This document shows positions 36,408-46,185 of a stretch of 64,000 nucleotides of DNA, piece after piece (positions within the stretch are counted from its first letter, which is position 1; each line of letters begins with the position of its first letter). Origin of the DNA: Vibrio pelagius (lineage in GTDB: Bacteria > Pseudomonadota > Gammaproteobacteria > Enterobacterales > Vibrionaceae). The DNA is taken from contig NZ_AP025504.1 in NCBI RefSeq assembly GCF_024347575.1, forward strand, positions 1,317,363-1,381,362, given 5' to 3'. Below the pieces are notes generated by a model. It worked only from the letters and a program-made list of their open reading frames with translations, had not been told where the DNA came from and searched no databases. The position numbers and the translations under genes were made by a program.

Positions 36408-37598
36408 ATGAAGTCCAGTTTTGAATTTAAAACTATCTTGCTCGCTTGTTTGATCATCAGCGTTGGTCAACTTAGCATGGGCTTGGTGTTTCCATCACTA
36501 CCTTGGATTGCCAAAGACTTTGATGTGTCACTGGAGCAGGCTCAGTTGTTGGTGAGTGTCTATCTGCTTGGCTTTGGACCTTCACAATTCTTGTATGGCC
36601 CAATCTCCGATGCTTTAGGGCGTAAAAAAGTGTTATTGACCGGCCTTCTGATCGCTTTGATGGGACTGCTCGTGATTATTTTCCTGAGTCACTCATTCTC
36701 GAATATGGTACTAGGCCGCTTCTTGCAAGGATTAGGAACGGGGTGCTGCGCGGTATTAGCTAGAGCGACAACCCGTGATAGATATTCGGGTTCTGAGTTA
36801 CCCATAGCAATGTCTTATATTGCTATGGTAGCGTCGATTACACCGTTGATTGCTCCGGTGATTGGTGGATTTATCAATTTCCACTTTGGCTGGAGTATGG
36901 TCTTTATCTCGCTGCTTGGCTATGTGAGTTTAGTGTGGTTTGTGATCGCTTTTCGTTTCAAGGAGACGGTCAATCAGTTTTCGAAGATCCCTTCACCGAA
37001 GCGTATGGCGATTCAATACAAGGAACTACTGAGTTCCCGATACTTCATCAGCTTTGCCAGTATCGGCTGGCTTAACTTCAGTCTGATGATTACAACCGTT
37101 TCAGTGATGCCGTTTATCATGCAGAATCAAATTGGCATGACATCGGATCAATACGCAATGTGGGCTGTGATACCTGCGTTGGGTATGCTAGGAGGCACCA
37201 GTCTGTGTAGCCGCATTAGACCTATTTTCGGCAGTAAGAAAACTCTGCTGATTACGCCTGTTCTTCATATCTGCGCGGCTGTTTGGCTGTTTGTGTGCCC
37301 TCTAGAGCCTTTATACCTGATGCTTGGACAATTACTGATGATCCTTGGTAACGGTATTGCATTGCCGTGTGCTCAAGCTCTCGTGATGCTTCCATACAAA
37401 AAAAATGCGGGTGCGGCGGCAGCGATGTCTGGGGGAGGGCAAATGGTAGTGTCGTCGTTAGTGAGTATGGGATTGGTTAAACTGGGGTTAGGCGAAACTT
37501 GGCACCTGTCGATTGTGATTGCTGTGTTTACTTTAATTACACTCTTTAATATCACTCGTGGTTTTAATAGCCCAGAAGCGCAGCAGGTAAATGGATAG
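36408..37598 (+). CDS. MFS drug-type exporter (Bcr/CflA-like)
   Basis: A 396-aa protein with 12 hydrophobic segments. The loop 2-3 motif GPISDALGRKKVLLTG near residues 64-79 and RFLQGLGTGCCAVLARAT near 108 fit the drug:H+ antiporter-1 group. The gene lies just before the FhuF/TonB/Fhu iron cluster but has no Fur box that I can see. Export of a drug or a small metabolite is likely; a role in siderophore export is possible from the neighbourhood only. The start codon directly follows a 12-base palindrome. Confidence 0.83.
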   Translation: MKSSFEFKTILLACLIISVGQLSMGLVFPSLPWIAKDFDVSLEQAQLLVSVYLLGFGPSQFLYGPISDALGRKKVLLTGLLIALMGLLVIIFLSHSFSNMVLGRFLQGLGTGCCAVLARATTRDRYSGSELPIAMSYIAMVASITPLIAPVIGGFINFHFGWSMVFISLLGYVSLVWFVIAFRFKETVNQFSKIPSPKRMAIQYKELLSSRYFISFASIGWLNFSLMITTVSVMPFIMQNQIGMTSDQYAMWAVIPALGMLGGTSLCSRIRPIFGSKKTLLITPVLHICAAVWLFVCPLEPLYLMLGQLLMILGNGIALPCAQALVMLPYKKNAGAAAAMSGGGQMVVSSLVSMGLVKLGLGETWHLSIVIAVFTLITLFNITRGFNSPEAQQVNG

Positions 37599-37737
37599 AG
37601 CCTACTGCCTATCTGATTTCATGAATTACTCATATACGGCGACCATGTTTTACAATGCTGAGAACATCGTGAATCACTTCAACAAAAAAATCTGGAACAT
37701 AAATAACTTTTGCTAGGGTGACGCTTTACGTCGCTTG

Positions 37738-38511
37738 TTATTTTGTAGATTTAGCTGCTCGACGCTTATTATCTGGATGTCGAGGGCAATCATCACACAG
37801 TTTACGAGAGTCACACTTGTAGACGAGACAACAGCTCGTTCTGATCAACTTCAACATTCCCGTTTCGGGATCGGTTTTAAGGCTGCTTAAATGGCGATCG
37901 GGTAGCTCACAAGCCTCTAACCACAGCCTCGCTTGCTCACGTATATATTCGTTGCTGAACTCATTATGGTGACGTTGAACTTTAATGAGTGCCGCTAGAA
38001 GATGATCAGCCAGCAAATGCTGTGTAAAGCCCGGACGAATGCGTGTCCAGCTATTAATTTGCTCTCGGTAGAACTCGGATAAAGCCAGTAGCGCTTTACC
38101 GGCTTCGGGGATCAAGGTTTCAGGCTTACCATGTTGGTGTGCATCCGTGCTAAAACGGTAGCCAGTGATAAACCCTTTTAAGCGTGATTGACCAATATTC
38201 TGGATATCAGGCAGTGAGTGCAACGCATAAATGGAAATAAAGGAGACGTATATAGGTTGCCAGCTGAGTAAATCCCAAGTGCGAGTCAACCAATATGGAT
38301 TCCCCGCTTCAGGGTGGTTTTTGGCCAAGATATCATAAACACGTTTGATCTCAATGTGACTTTCTGGATTGCTGATCACAATATTCTTGCCGTTAATGGG
38401 CCCGAAGCTACCTTTTAAGAAAGGGGTGACTTCTTTTGAAAGGGAGAATACTTTTTGATGAAGAGGCGGGGCTTTTTTACGGGTGACAATGTCGTGAATT
38501 TGAGCCAACAT
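37738..38511 (-). CDS. FhuF-like ferric-siderophore reductase
   Basis: A 257-aa protein with the FhuF C-terminal iron-sulfur motif: CC, ten residues, C, two residues, C (SCCLVYKC to CDDC near residues 227-243). In E. coli FhuF this binds a 2Fe-2S cluster and helps release iron from hydroxamate siderophores in the cytoplasm. I start at 38511 (MLAQIHDIV), because the longer frame from 38553 runs through a Fur box at 38527-38545. The length then matches FhuF. No ribosome binding site is obvious before 38511. It is divergent from an AraC regulator and next to a fhu-like operon. Confidence 0.82.
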   Translation of the reverse strand: MLAQIHDIVTRKKAPPLHQKVFSLSKEVTPFLKGSFGPINGKNIVISNPESHIEIKRVYDILAKNHPEAGNPYWLTRTWDLLSWQPIYVSFISIYALHSLPDIQNIGQSRLKGFITGYRFSTDAHQHGKPETLIPEAGKALLALSEFYREQINSWTRIRPGFTQHLLADHLLAALIKVQRHHNEFSNEYIREQARLWLEACELPDRHLSSLKTDPETGMLKLIRTSCCLVYKCDSRKLCDDCPRHPDNKRRAAKSTK

Positions 38512-38526
38512 AAGAACGCAATAAAT

Positions 38527-38545
38527 GATAATCAATTTCGTTATC
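38527..38545. promoter_or_regulatory. Fur box upstream of the FhuF-like gene
   Basis: GATAATCAATTTCGTTATC matches the 19-base Fur consensus in both outer arms (GATAAT and TTATC). It lies 16 bases before the chosen FhuF start. Confidence 0.75.
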
Positions 38546-38723
38546 ATAACCAAACAAAGCGCACTTCACCATACAAATTGGTGCATTGACGTCGTTTGAA
38601 ATGGATCTTTTGGAATCAGTAACAAACGGTGCGTGACCCGAATCGAGGTTAATGATACTAATATTTGCAAGGCGAATATAACGTGTCGATTTATAACCCA
38701 CTCAAGACGAAGAAGTATAAACG

Positions 38724-39641
38724 TTGAATAAGAATACCCCTGCATTTGAGCGAATTAGTAAGGTTCTCGGTTTTATTCACAATAACCTTAGTAGCCCACT
38801 CTCTTTAGAAGAGATAGCGACCCAGAGCTGTTGGTCTCGTTGGCAACTGCAGCGCGTCTTTCAGTCAGAGACAGGAATGACCGTAGCGAACTATGTTCGA
38901 GAACTTAAGTTGAGCAGAGCCGGCGAAATGTTGTTAGATGAAGACCAAAGAGTCATCGATATCGCGATTGCTCTGGGGTTCAACTCAGAGATTAGCTTCA
39001 GCAGAGCGTTTAAGCAGATGTTCGAGATTAGCCCCAGCCAATATCGAAAAAACGGCAAAAGGGTTGGTTTAAAGAAGCCTATTGAGGTGTCGGAGTTCTC
39101 TACTGCTTTAGAAAAAGAGAGTTGCGCTCGTTTTGTAGAGGTAAAAATTGATGAGAAGGATGCCTTTCTGATCAAGGGCATGAGTACAGAAATCAGCGGG
39201 TTGTTTTCTCTCACGCAGGATTTTTCTCAAAAGGTTCCACAATTGTGGTCACGCCTTGAACAAGAAGTGGTATTGCCTAAACAACAAGACTTGCGTTTTA
39301 TTGGGGTGGTCGATATCACTCAAGCTAATTTTGACGGCACGAACCTGAAATATTGGGCTGGTGTCGTGTTAGATGAAAATGTCTCTATGCCAACCCTACC
39401 GAGTGTCGTTTCAGAAAAACTAGAGATACTCACCGTACCTAAGCAGACTTATGCAGTGGTGAAACATAAAGGACCTATTCAAGGTTTGCCTAATACGTTG
39501 TCTTGGTTTGTTCTTAATTGGTTTCCATCTTCAGGGTATCGCGGAATTGACGGCTACGAACTAGAAGTCTATCCAAAGGATTATCAGTCACAGTCACTAG
39601 ATGCTGAGATGGAGTACTGGGTTCCCATAGTAAAAGCCTAA
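38724..39641 (+). CDS. AraC-family regulator with GyrI-like effector domain
   Basis: A 305-aa regulator. The AraC helix-turn-helix pair is N-terminal, residues 8-105 (SLEEIATQSCWSRWQLQRVF, then IAIALGFNSEISFSRAFKQM). The C-terminal GyrI/Rob-like small-molecule domain is at 130-305. The start must be TTG at 38724, after GAAGAAG; the next in-frame ATG lies inside the DNA-binding domain. It sits between the FhuF gene (divergent) and the TonB receptor (same strand), so it may regulate this iron cluster in response to a siderophore. This domain order differs from PchR-type siderophore regulators. Confidence 0.82.
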   Translation: MNKNTPAFERISKVLGFIHNNLSSPLSLEEIATQSCWSRWQLQRVFQSETGMTVANYVRELKLSRAGEMLLDEDQRVIDIAIALGFNSEISFSRAFKQMFEISPSQYRKNGKRVGLKKPIEVSEFSTALEKESCARFVEVKIDEKDAFLIKGMSTEISGLFSLTQDFSQKVPQLWSRLEQEVVLPKQQDLRFIGVVDITQANFDGTNLKYWAGVVLDENVSMPTLPSVVSEKLEILTVPKQTYAVVKHKGPIQGLPNTLSWFVLNWFPSSGYRGIDGYELEVYPKDYQSQSLDAEMEYWVPIVKA

Positions 39642-39783
39642 TCAACCTCTGATTTTTTATGGGGAAACCCAAAATTTGACCATGTTTATTGAAGGGTCAA
39701 TTGCTTTTTACTGAGCAATTGACCTTTTTTATAGATATTTGCACCAAATTGTTAACTATCACGCCTTTAGATACATACAATGC

Positions 39784-39804
39784 AAATGAGATTTATTATT
39801 ATTT
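39784..39804 (+). promoter_or_regulatory. Possible Fur box before the TonB receptor gene
   Basis: The stretch AAATGAGATTTATTATTATT resembles a Fur site, with the TGAGA...TATTATT pattern but a poor central match. It lies about 30 bases before the receptor start. Confidence 0.45.
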
Positions 39805-39832
39805 AACTTAAGCATTGGTATCTGAGGGACTC

Positions 39833-41980
39833 ATGAACACCCACACTCATTTCAAGTATTCCGCATTAACTGTCGCGCTCATTAGTGCTTTATCCGTTCC
39901 GGCATATGCAGAAGAGTCGAAAACAAACTCTGAGCAAGATGTAGAAACAGTAACGATCCTCGGCAAGGCGTATCGTAATACTGCGACAAAGTCTGCTTTG
40001 GAGCCGGAAGAAACCCCACAAGGTATTACAGTCATCGAAGGAGAGCAGCTTGAGCAGCGTGGTGTAAAGTCACTCAACCAAGCACTGCGTTATGCGCCGG
40101 GTGTGGTTACAGAGCAGAAGGGTGCGTCAGTGACGATGTATGACACATTCTCGATTCGAGGTTTTACTAATAATCAAAGCTACTACGATGGTTTAGTATT
40201 GCCATTCCTGACGGGTTGGAACTTACAACCACAGATTGATCCCATCGCAATTCAACAAGTAGAAGTGTTTAAGGGGCCAACATCGGTTTTATACGGTGCA
40301 ATGCCACCTGGCGGAATGGTTAATATGATTACCAAAACGCCACAAAGTGATGCTTCTACTAAGGTTGGTGTTTCGACAGGTTCACGAAGCCTAATGGAAG
40401 CGTCGATTGACACAACCGGACAGATTGGTGACGGTGATCTTTCATACCGCTTGATAGCGTTGGCGCGCAAACAAGACAGCCAAGTAGATAACGCTGAAGA
40501 AGAGCGTTATGTAATTGCGCCTTCTTTGGATTGGCAAGCATCCGATAACACACTGATTAATTTCAACCTTTATTATCAGAATGATCCTGCAATGGGAACA
40601 AACTCTGCGATGCCTTTAGAAGCGATCAAATATCATGATCCATCTGTGTCGATGGGGGATAAAAATTGGAGTACTTTCGAGCGTGAAGTACTTATGGTGG
40701 GTTACAAAATCAATCACCAATTTAATGACAATTGGTCGTTCTTGCAAAATGCTCGTTATACCGATGCTTCTCTATATCAAGAGAATACCTATCATCGTTC
40801 GACAAATTTTAACCCTGCTACGGGCGCGATGATTCGAAATGTATACAGTACCGATGAAGAGTCACAAAGCTTCGCAATTGATAATCAAGTTTCAGGTACT
40901 GTTTTGGCTGGTGGGCTAGAGCATAACCTTCTCTTTGGTGTTGATTACATCAAGTTAGATGGGGACTCTCTCTACAAAGAGTATACCGCTAATGCAGGCT
41001 TCTACGGCTTCAATGTGTATAACCCTAACAATGATCTTTTGGATCGTGACAATCTCCAAGAGAGTTATCGTGAAACACATGATATTTCGACAGAGCAGCT
41101 AGGTTTCTATTTCCAGGATCAAGTTCGTTACGATGCGCTAGTTTTACTCGCGGGTGGTCGTTATGACATGTTTAAAGCGATGGATGATAAACAAAGTGAT
41201 TTACCAACCTACGATGGTAAAGATGAAGCCGATCATAATCAGTTTTCTTATCGTGTTGGGGCGCTATATGAGTTAAGCAATGGCTTGTCACCATTTGTAA
41301 GTTACGCAACAAGTTTTGAGCCAGCTGCTGGTACAGATATTAATGGTAAATCTCTGAAACCTCAGCTAGGTGAACAAGTAGAAGTCGGTGTGAAATACCT
41401 GTCTCCTGATATGGACAAGCAGTTCACTGCATCATATTTCCATATCACTAAACAAGATTCCATTGTTGCTGACCCTTCAGATCCTTCATACAGAGCTAAA
41501 ATTCAGCTGGGTGAAGTTCGTTCACAAGGTCTGGAACTTGAAGGGCGTTGGTTTGTTACTGAAGAGCTAGATATTCAGGCAAGTTATACCTACTTGGATA
41601 TGGAAGTGACAGAGGATGTAAATCCAGCTCTTGAAGGTACGACTCCTATTTATGTCCCTGAACACGCAGCCACGTTATGGGGGAACTACAACGTTTATGA
41701 TGGAGTTTTGTCGGGAACACGCTTTAGTGCTGGTGCCCGATACATGGGCGAGATGCAAATGGATGCTTCGAATACTCAAGGTATGGTGCCATCTTACACT
41801 GTTGTTGATATCTCGATTGGTTACGATTTAGGCATGATGTCAGACTCTCTTTCAGGAGCGTCTGCAAACTTCTTAGTCAACAATCTATTTAATGAAGAGT
41901 ATTACACCTGTTACGACAATAGTAATTGTTGGTTCGGCGAAGAGCAGTCTGTCGAGCTGAGTGTTAACTACGAATTCTAA
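39833..41980 (+). CDS. TonB-dependent siderophore receptor
   Basis: A 715-aa outer-membrane receptor. Residues 1-26 are a signal peptide ending in PAYA. The plug domain at 45-160 has the TonB box-like VETVTILG and the motif VEVFKGPTSVLYGAMPPGGM. A 22-strand barrel follows and ends in VELSVNYEF. The start at 39833 (MNTHTH) follows TGAGGGAC; the frame opens 18 bases earlier. It leads an operon with FhuD- and FhuB-like genes, so a hydroxamate siderophore such as ferrichrome is the likely ligand. The cysteine pair near the C-terminus (YTCYDNSNCW) is typical of FhuA-like receptors. Confidence 0.88.
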   Translation: MNTHTHFKYSALTVALISALSVPAYAEESKTNSEQDVETVTILGKAYRNTATKSALEPEETPQGITVIEGEQLEQRGVKSLNQALRYAPGVVTEQKGASVTMYDTFSIRGFTNNQSYYDGLVLPFLTGWNLQPQIDPIAIQQVEVFKGPTSVLYGAMPPGGMVNMITKTPQSDASTKVGVSTGSRSLMEASIDTTGQIGDGDLSYRLIALARKQDSQVDNAEEERYVIAPSLDWQASDNTLINFNLYYQNDPAMGTNSAMPLEAIKYHDPSVSMGDKNWSTFEREVLMVGYKINHQFNDNWSFLQNARYTDASLYQENTYHRSTNFNPATGAMIRNVYSTDEESQSFAIDNQVSGTVLAGGLEHNLLFGVDYIKLDGDSLYKEYTANAGFYGFNVYNPNNDLLDRDNLQESYRETHDISTEQLGFYFQDQVRYDALVLLAGGRYDMFKAMDDKQSDLPTYDGKDEADHNQFSYRVGALYELSNGLSPFVSYATSFEPAAGTDINGKSLKPQLGEQVEVGVKYLSPDMDKQFTASYFHITKQDSIVADPSDPSYRAKIQLGEVRSQGLELEGRWFVTEELDIQASYTYLDMEVTEDVNPALEGTTPIYVPEHAATLWGNYNVYDGVLSGTRFSAGARYMGEMQMDASNTQGMVPSYTVVDISIGYDLGMMSDSLSGASANFLVNNLFNEEYYTCYDNSNCWFGEEQSVELSVNYEF

Positions 41981-42004
41981 AGGGTTAAAGTAACCCAAAC
42001 AATC

Positions 42005-42029
42005 AAGCAGCCTGAGAAGGCTGCTTTTG
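42005..42029 (+). terminator. Attenuator hairpin after the receptor gene
   Basis: AAGCAGCC/GGCTGCTT stem with a 6-base loop and a short T-run, between receptor and fhuD-like genes. Partial termination would favour receptor expression. Confidence 0.65.
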
Positions 42030-42067
42030 TCGTTTAAAACATACAACTAAAACCGATAGAGAACAAA

Positions 42068-43006
42068 ATGAAATTAATAAATAAAGGCTTACGACTTTCC
42101 AAAGTAGGAATTGGTTTATCGATTATGGTTTTCCTATGCTCAGGACAAGCATTCGCCAAGTTTGAAGTACAAGATAGTGAAGGCGCTAAAACCTTACCTT
42201 CACAACCTGAACGAATTGCCGCACTCAACTGGGATATTGCAGAGCAGGTGATTGAGCTCGGAGTGACACCTATTGCCGTGCCAGATATCGCTGGATACAA
42301 CGAGTGGGTTGTTCAGCCTCCCATCCCAGAAGGGGTGCAAGATGTTGGGACACGCACAGAACCGAATTTCTCCGTTCTTAAGCAGCTAAAGCCAGATGTG
42401 ATTTTGATCGCTTCACCGCAGAAAGATCTCGAATCCCGTTTGTCTGAAATTGCGCCTGTTCTCTACTATAAGACATACAGCGAAACACATAATAACGCAC
42501 ACGCTGCGATCGATAACTTCAAGAAAATCAGTCATGTCCTTGGTAAAGAAGAAGTGGCTGATCAAAAACTGCAAGCGATGAATGAAAGAATCGCTGAACT
42601 TAAAGGCCTGCTCGATAAAGCATATCCGGCAGACAAACCGAAAGTAACGTCGTTTCGTTTTGCAAGCACCAACTCGGTGTTCATTTACGGTGATAACTCG
42701 ATCCCTCAATACGCGCTGGAACAGCTTGGCTTTGAAAATGCGATTCAATTGCCAGCCAGCCAATGGGGTATCACTCAGAAACGAATTACAGAGCTTAAGC
42801 ACGTAAAAGATGGAATTGCACTGTACTTCGAACCTTTCCCTTACACGGCCAAACTCAATCGTTCACCAGTATGGAAGAGCATGCCGTTTGTGAAGAATAA
42901 CCAAGTAGGGTCTGTTGCGCCGAGTTGGAGTTATGGCGGTGCGATGTCAATTCTTTACAACGCAGAAGCGATAGCTGAATCAATGCTGGAGCTCGCTGAG
43001 AAGTAA
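42068..43006 (+). CDS. fhuD: FhuD-like ferric-hydroxamate binding protein
   Basis: A 312-aa periplasmic binding protein. Residues 1-30 are a signal peptide ending in GQAFA. Lobes are joined by a long helix. Motifs include PERIAALNWDIAEQVIELGV near residue 47 and NFSVLKQLKPDVILIASPQK near 100. The stop codon overlaps the ATG of the fhuB-like gene (TAATG), so the two are coupled. It hands ferric hydroxamates to the FhuB-like permease. Its sequence differs clearly from the VctP-like protein at 831, which fits a different ligand class. Confidence 0.85.
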   Translation: MKLINKGLRLSKVGIGLSIMVFLCSGQAFAKFEVQDSEGAKTLPSQPERIAALNWDIAEQVIELGVTPIAVPDIAGYNEWVVQPPIPEGVQDVGTRTEPNFSVLKQLKPDVILIASPQKDLESRLSEIAPVLYYKTYSETHNNAHAAIDNFKKISHVLGKEEVADQKLQAMNERIAELKGLLDKAYPADKPKVTSFRFASTNSVFIYGDNSIPQYALEQLGFENAIQLPASQWGITQKRITELKHVKDGIALYFEPFPYTAKLNRSPVWKSMPFVKNNQVGSVAPSWSYGGAMSILYNAEAIAESMLELAEK

Positions 43007-45000
43007 TGAAATATAACGGGTTAATTGTTGTGGCTGTGCTGTTGTTCGCAGCCACTATTCATTTGTGGCTAGGGCAGAGCGATTTTGGGCCCGTATCTTT
43101 ATTGATGAATGAGGTAGTGGCGGCAGGAAGTTGGTCGGCTCTACAAGACTTATATGCGCAGTCATTTGAGCTGATGGGGTTTATTGATGTCAATTTACCG
43201 CGTTTGGTGATGGCGATATTGGTGGGCGGCTCTCTGGGTACCATTGGTAGCCTTTTCCAGCAATTAACTCAAAACAGAATGATGTCACCATTGACGCTGG
43301 GTACATCAGCAGGTGCTTGGCTTGGACTTGTGCTGCTGAATGTCTTTGCGCCAATGCTAGTCGGTCAATTTTCGGTCTTTTTTGCTCTATTAGGTGCTTT
43401 GGCTGCGATGGGGCTGATTGTCGCGATTGTTGGTCTGAAAAACATGAGCGGCTTGCCGATAGTATTGGCCGGTATGGCCGTCAACTTGCTACTTGGCGCA
43501 TTTGCGACGGCGATTATTCTGCTCAACGACCAATATGCACAAAATCTATTTATTTGGGGTGCGGGCGATCTCGGCCAGAATGGTTGGGAGCAAGTTGAGT
43601 GGCTGCTTCCTAAACTTCTACCTATTGTTGCTATATTCCTATTTGCACCGCGAGTATTGACGTTGTTATCGATCGGAACTGAAGGTGCCGCGGCTCGTGG
43701 TTTAAACATCGGTACCACGTTCTTTTTGTTGATGTTTATCGGTGTTTGGCTGGTTTCTGTATCAATTACTACAGTCGGGGTGATCAGTTTTATCGGTTTG
43801 ATTGCACCAAATATTGCTCGCTACCTTGGTGCTATTAAGGCGAAGCATGAGTTATACGCGAGTGGGTTATTAGGCGCCTTACTTCTGTGCACAACGGATA
43901 GTCTTGCTATCTTCATGGGGCAATGGTCATTAGATATTATCCCGACCGGTACAGCGACAGCCGTTATTGGTGCTCCCGCGCTGATTTTAATTGCAAGAAA
44001 GCAGCTAACCGCACAAGATCAGATGTTCTTTTCGATGCCGAAAGGAGCAAAGCAAACGGGTGCTAAAGTCTATCTTGCGATAGGTACGGTAATGATAGTG
44101 CTGCTTGGATTGAGTTCTTTTTCACATCCGCTATCTAGCGAACACTACTTTCAGGTTCCAGATGCGTTTGAGTGTTCAATTCGTTGGCCACGTATGTTAA
44201 CGGCTATTTTTGCTGGTGGTGGCTTGGCGGTGGCTGGGGTGATCCTCCAGCGACTGGTTTACAATCCGCTTGCGAGCCCAGATATCCTAGGGGTATCGTC
44301 GGGGGCGGTATTAGCGTTGATTTTGAGCAGCTTATTGTTTGGTCATTCAATCCATACATTAAGTCCTTGGGTCGCGTTTTCGGGTAGTTTAGGCGCTCTT
44401 GCTCTTTTACTTTTTCTCGGAAAGAAACATCAATACGCGCCTTCCATCTTGATCTTAACCGGGATCTCGTTAACCGCTGTATTAGAGGCTTTGGTTCAGT
44501 TTTCATTAACACGAGTGGGAGAGGGTAAATACACTTTGTTGGCGTGGCTTGCTGGCTCGACTTATCGTGTGAAACCTGAGTCTGCGTTAACTCTTGCTTT
44601 AGTCATCTCACTGGTCGTTATCGCGGTTTTGTCATTAAGTCGTTGGGTTACTTTAATTGGCTCGGGGCGTCAGTTCGCCTCAGCCCGAGGACTAAATATC
44701 TCAACCGCTTACTTAGTGCTGTTGAGTCTGGTCGCGGTGCTGTGCGGTGTGGTGACAACAACAATGGGGCCTGTTGCATTCGTTGGTCTTTTGGGACCGC
44801 ATATTGCGGCAATTGTTGGCGCTCGAACGGTCAAAGAGCAAATTGTATTGTCTATGTTCATTGGTGCCACCTTGATGTTGTTTGCCGACTGGCTAGGACA
44901 AATTGTGGTATTTCCCGCTCAATTGGCTGCAGGGACTTTGGTTTCTGTCATCGGTGGTAGTTACTTTATCTTCCTCTTGTTAAAAGCAAGGCGTGATTAA
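43006..45000 (+). CDS. fhuB: FhuB-like double-length ferric-hydroxamate permease
   Basis: A 664-aa inner-membrane permease made of two fused BtuC-type halves (residues 1-330 and 340-664), the hallmark of FhuB. Each half carries the early motif (NLPRLVMAILVGGSLGTIGS and RWPRMLTAIFAGGGLAVAG) and the ATPase-coupling motif (GVISFIGLIAPNIARYLG and GPVAFVGLLGPHIAAIVG). The start codon shares one base with the fhuD stop. No ATPase gene follows: the next gene is a crotonase. FhuC must come from elsewhere, perhaps the VctC-like ATPase in this window or a distant gene. Confidence 0.9.
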   Translation: MKYNGLIVVAVLLFAATIHLWLGQSDFGPVSLLMNEVVAAGSWSALQDLYAQSFELMGFIDVNLPRLVMAILVGGSLGTIGSLFQQLTQNRMMSPLTLGTSAGAWLGLVLLNVFAPMLVGQFSVFFALLGALAAMGLIVAIVGLKNMSGLPIVLAGMAVNLLLGAFATAIILLNDQYAQNLFIWGAGDLGQNGWEQVEWLLPKLLPIVAIFLFAPRVLTLLSIGTEGAAARGLNIGTTFFLLMFIGVWLVSVSITTVGVISFIGLIAPNIARYLGAIKAKHELYASGLLGALLLCTTDSLAIFMGQWSLDIIPTGTATAVIGAPALILIARKQLTAQDQMFFSMPKGAKQTGAKVYLAIGTVMIVLLGLSSFSHPLSSEHYFQVPDAFECSIRWPRMLTAIFAGGGLAVAGVILQRLVYNPLASPDILGVSSGAVLALILSSLLFGHSIHTLSPWVAFSGSLGALALLLFLGKKHQYAPSILILTGISLTAVLEALVQFSLTRVGEGKYTLLAWLAGSTYRVKPESALTLALVISLVVIAVLSLSRWVTLIGSGRQFASARGLNISTAYLVLLSLVAVLCGVVTTTMGPVAFVGLLGPHIAAIVGARTVKEQIVLSMFIGATLMLFADWLGQIVVFPAQLAAGTLVSVIGGSYFIFLLLKARRD

Positions 45001-45169
45001 AGACTCATGTGATTGTGATGATTTAGTACTTAGCAGAACTTAGGTACTGCTTTTTATGTGAATCAACATGAATACGTTGTTTAGGTATCAAATTTACCGA
45101 TAGATATTTGAGTATGTTAATAAAATGTTTACTCTAAAAGTAAGCCCATGACATCGGATGTCTTACATT

Positions 45170-45982
45170 ATGCCTAATCAAGATCGTGTTACTTGCACTA
45201 TAGATGACAACAATATCGCGACAGTAACCCTCAATCGACCAGATAAATTGAACGCCATTGACATGGATATGTTTATGGCAGTGAACCACCTCACTCGAGA
45301 ACTAAAGAAAAATAAAACCCTTCGAGCAGTGATTGTGACTGCTAGCGGAAGTGACTTTTGCTCTGGCCTCGATGTTAAATCACTACTCACGAGTAAAATG
45401 GGTGCATTAAAGCTGCTGTTCAAATGGTGGCCTACCCAAGCGAATGCAGCACAACGCTTTTCAACCGGATGGCGAGAGATTCCATGTCCCGTCATTTTCG
45501 CTATTCACGGTAAGTGTTGGGGAGGTGGCTTGCAGTTAGCCTGTGGTGGGGACTTCCGTATTGCGAGCTATGATTCAAACTTTTCGATAATGGAAGGTAA
45601 GTGGGGATTGATCCCAGACATGGGAGGCTCGCTTGCTTTTCGAGAAGTGATGCGCCAAGACCATACATTGGAAATGGCAATGACGGCAAAGGTGATCGAT
45701 AGCCAGACAGCGAAAAGCTACGGTTTGGTTACTCACCTTTCATCAGATCCTTACATGGAAGCATACAATTTGGCGTTGGAGTGCGTTAATCGAAGCCCAG
45801 ACGCAATTGCTGCAAGCAAAAAATTGTACCAGAAAACGTGGTGGACAAGTCCTGGCAAGGCACTCATGCTAGAGACTTGGTATCAGATAAAGGTTGGGAT
45901 GAGCAAAAACAGAATCATTGCTGGTCAGCGAGAGAGAAACAGAGAAGAACAAAGAGCTTTTGAGGCAAGACAATTTAAGTAG
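45170..45982 (+). CDS. Enoyl-CoA hydratase/isomerase (crotonase family)
   Basis: A 270-aa cytoplasmic crotonase-fold enzyme acting on acyl-CoA double bonds. The N-terminal ATVTLNRPDKLNAID near residue 18 and the oxyanion-hole region HGKCWGGGLQLACGGDFRIA near 110-130 are clear. The active-site region MEGKWGLIPDMGGS keeps the Glu and has an Asp where dienoyl-CoA isomerases have theirs. Hydratase versus isomerase therefore remains open. ATG at 45170 is preferred with GGATG nine bases upstream; ATG at 45158 is an alternative. It stands alone. Confidence 0.85.
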   Translation: MPNQDRVTCTIDDNNIATVTLNRPDKLNAIDMDMFMAVNHLTRELKKNKTLRAVIVTASGSDFCSGLDVKSLLTSKMGALKLLFKWWPTQANAAQRFSTGWREIPCPVIFAIHGKCWGGGLQLACGGDFRIASYDSNFSIMEGKWGLIPDMGGSLAFREVMRQDHTLEMAMTAKVIDSQTAKSYGLVTHLSSDPYMEAYNLALECVNRSPDAIAASKKLYQKTWWTSPGKALMLETWYQIKVGMSKNRIIAGQRERNREEQRAFEARQFK

Positions 45983-46090
45983 GTCTGGCTCGGCCTTTGT
46001 TTATCGACTAGGGGCATTGACTTTAATCTAGATTAAGCTTCTGGTTGGTTGTTATTCAAGTTACTCGCAACTTCGTACGAATTGAATAAT

Positions 46091-46133
46091 GAAGAGCAGC
46101 CATCGATTTTTTAACGGTGATTGCTCTTTTTCG
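46091..46133 (+). terminator. Terminator after the crotonase gene
   Basis: AAGAGCA pairs with TGCTCTT, extended by CATCG/CGGTG pairing, and is followed by TTTT. It lies about 110 bases after the stop. Confidence 0.6.
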
Positions 46134-46185
46134 TTTGTCGATGCGACTAGAATTTCACTTTTGTTCTTGATATTGAGTTTGTACC

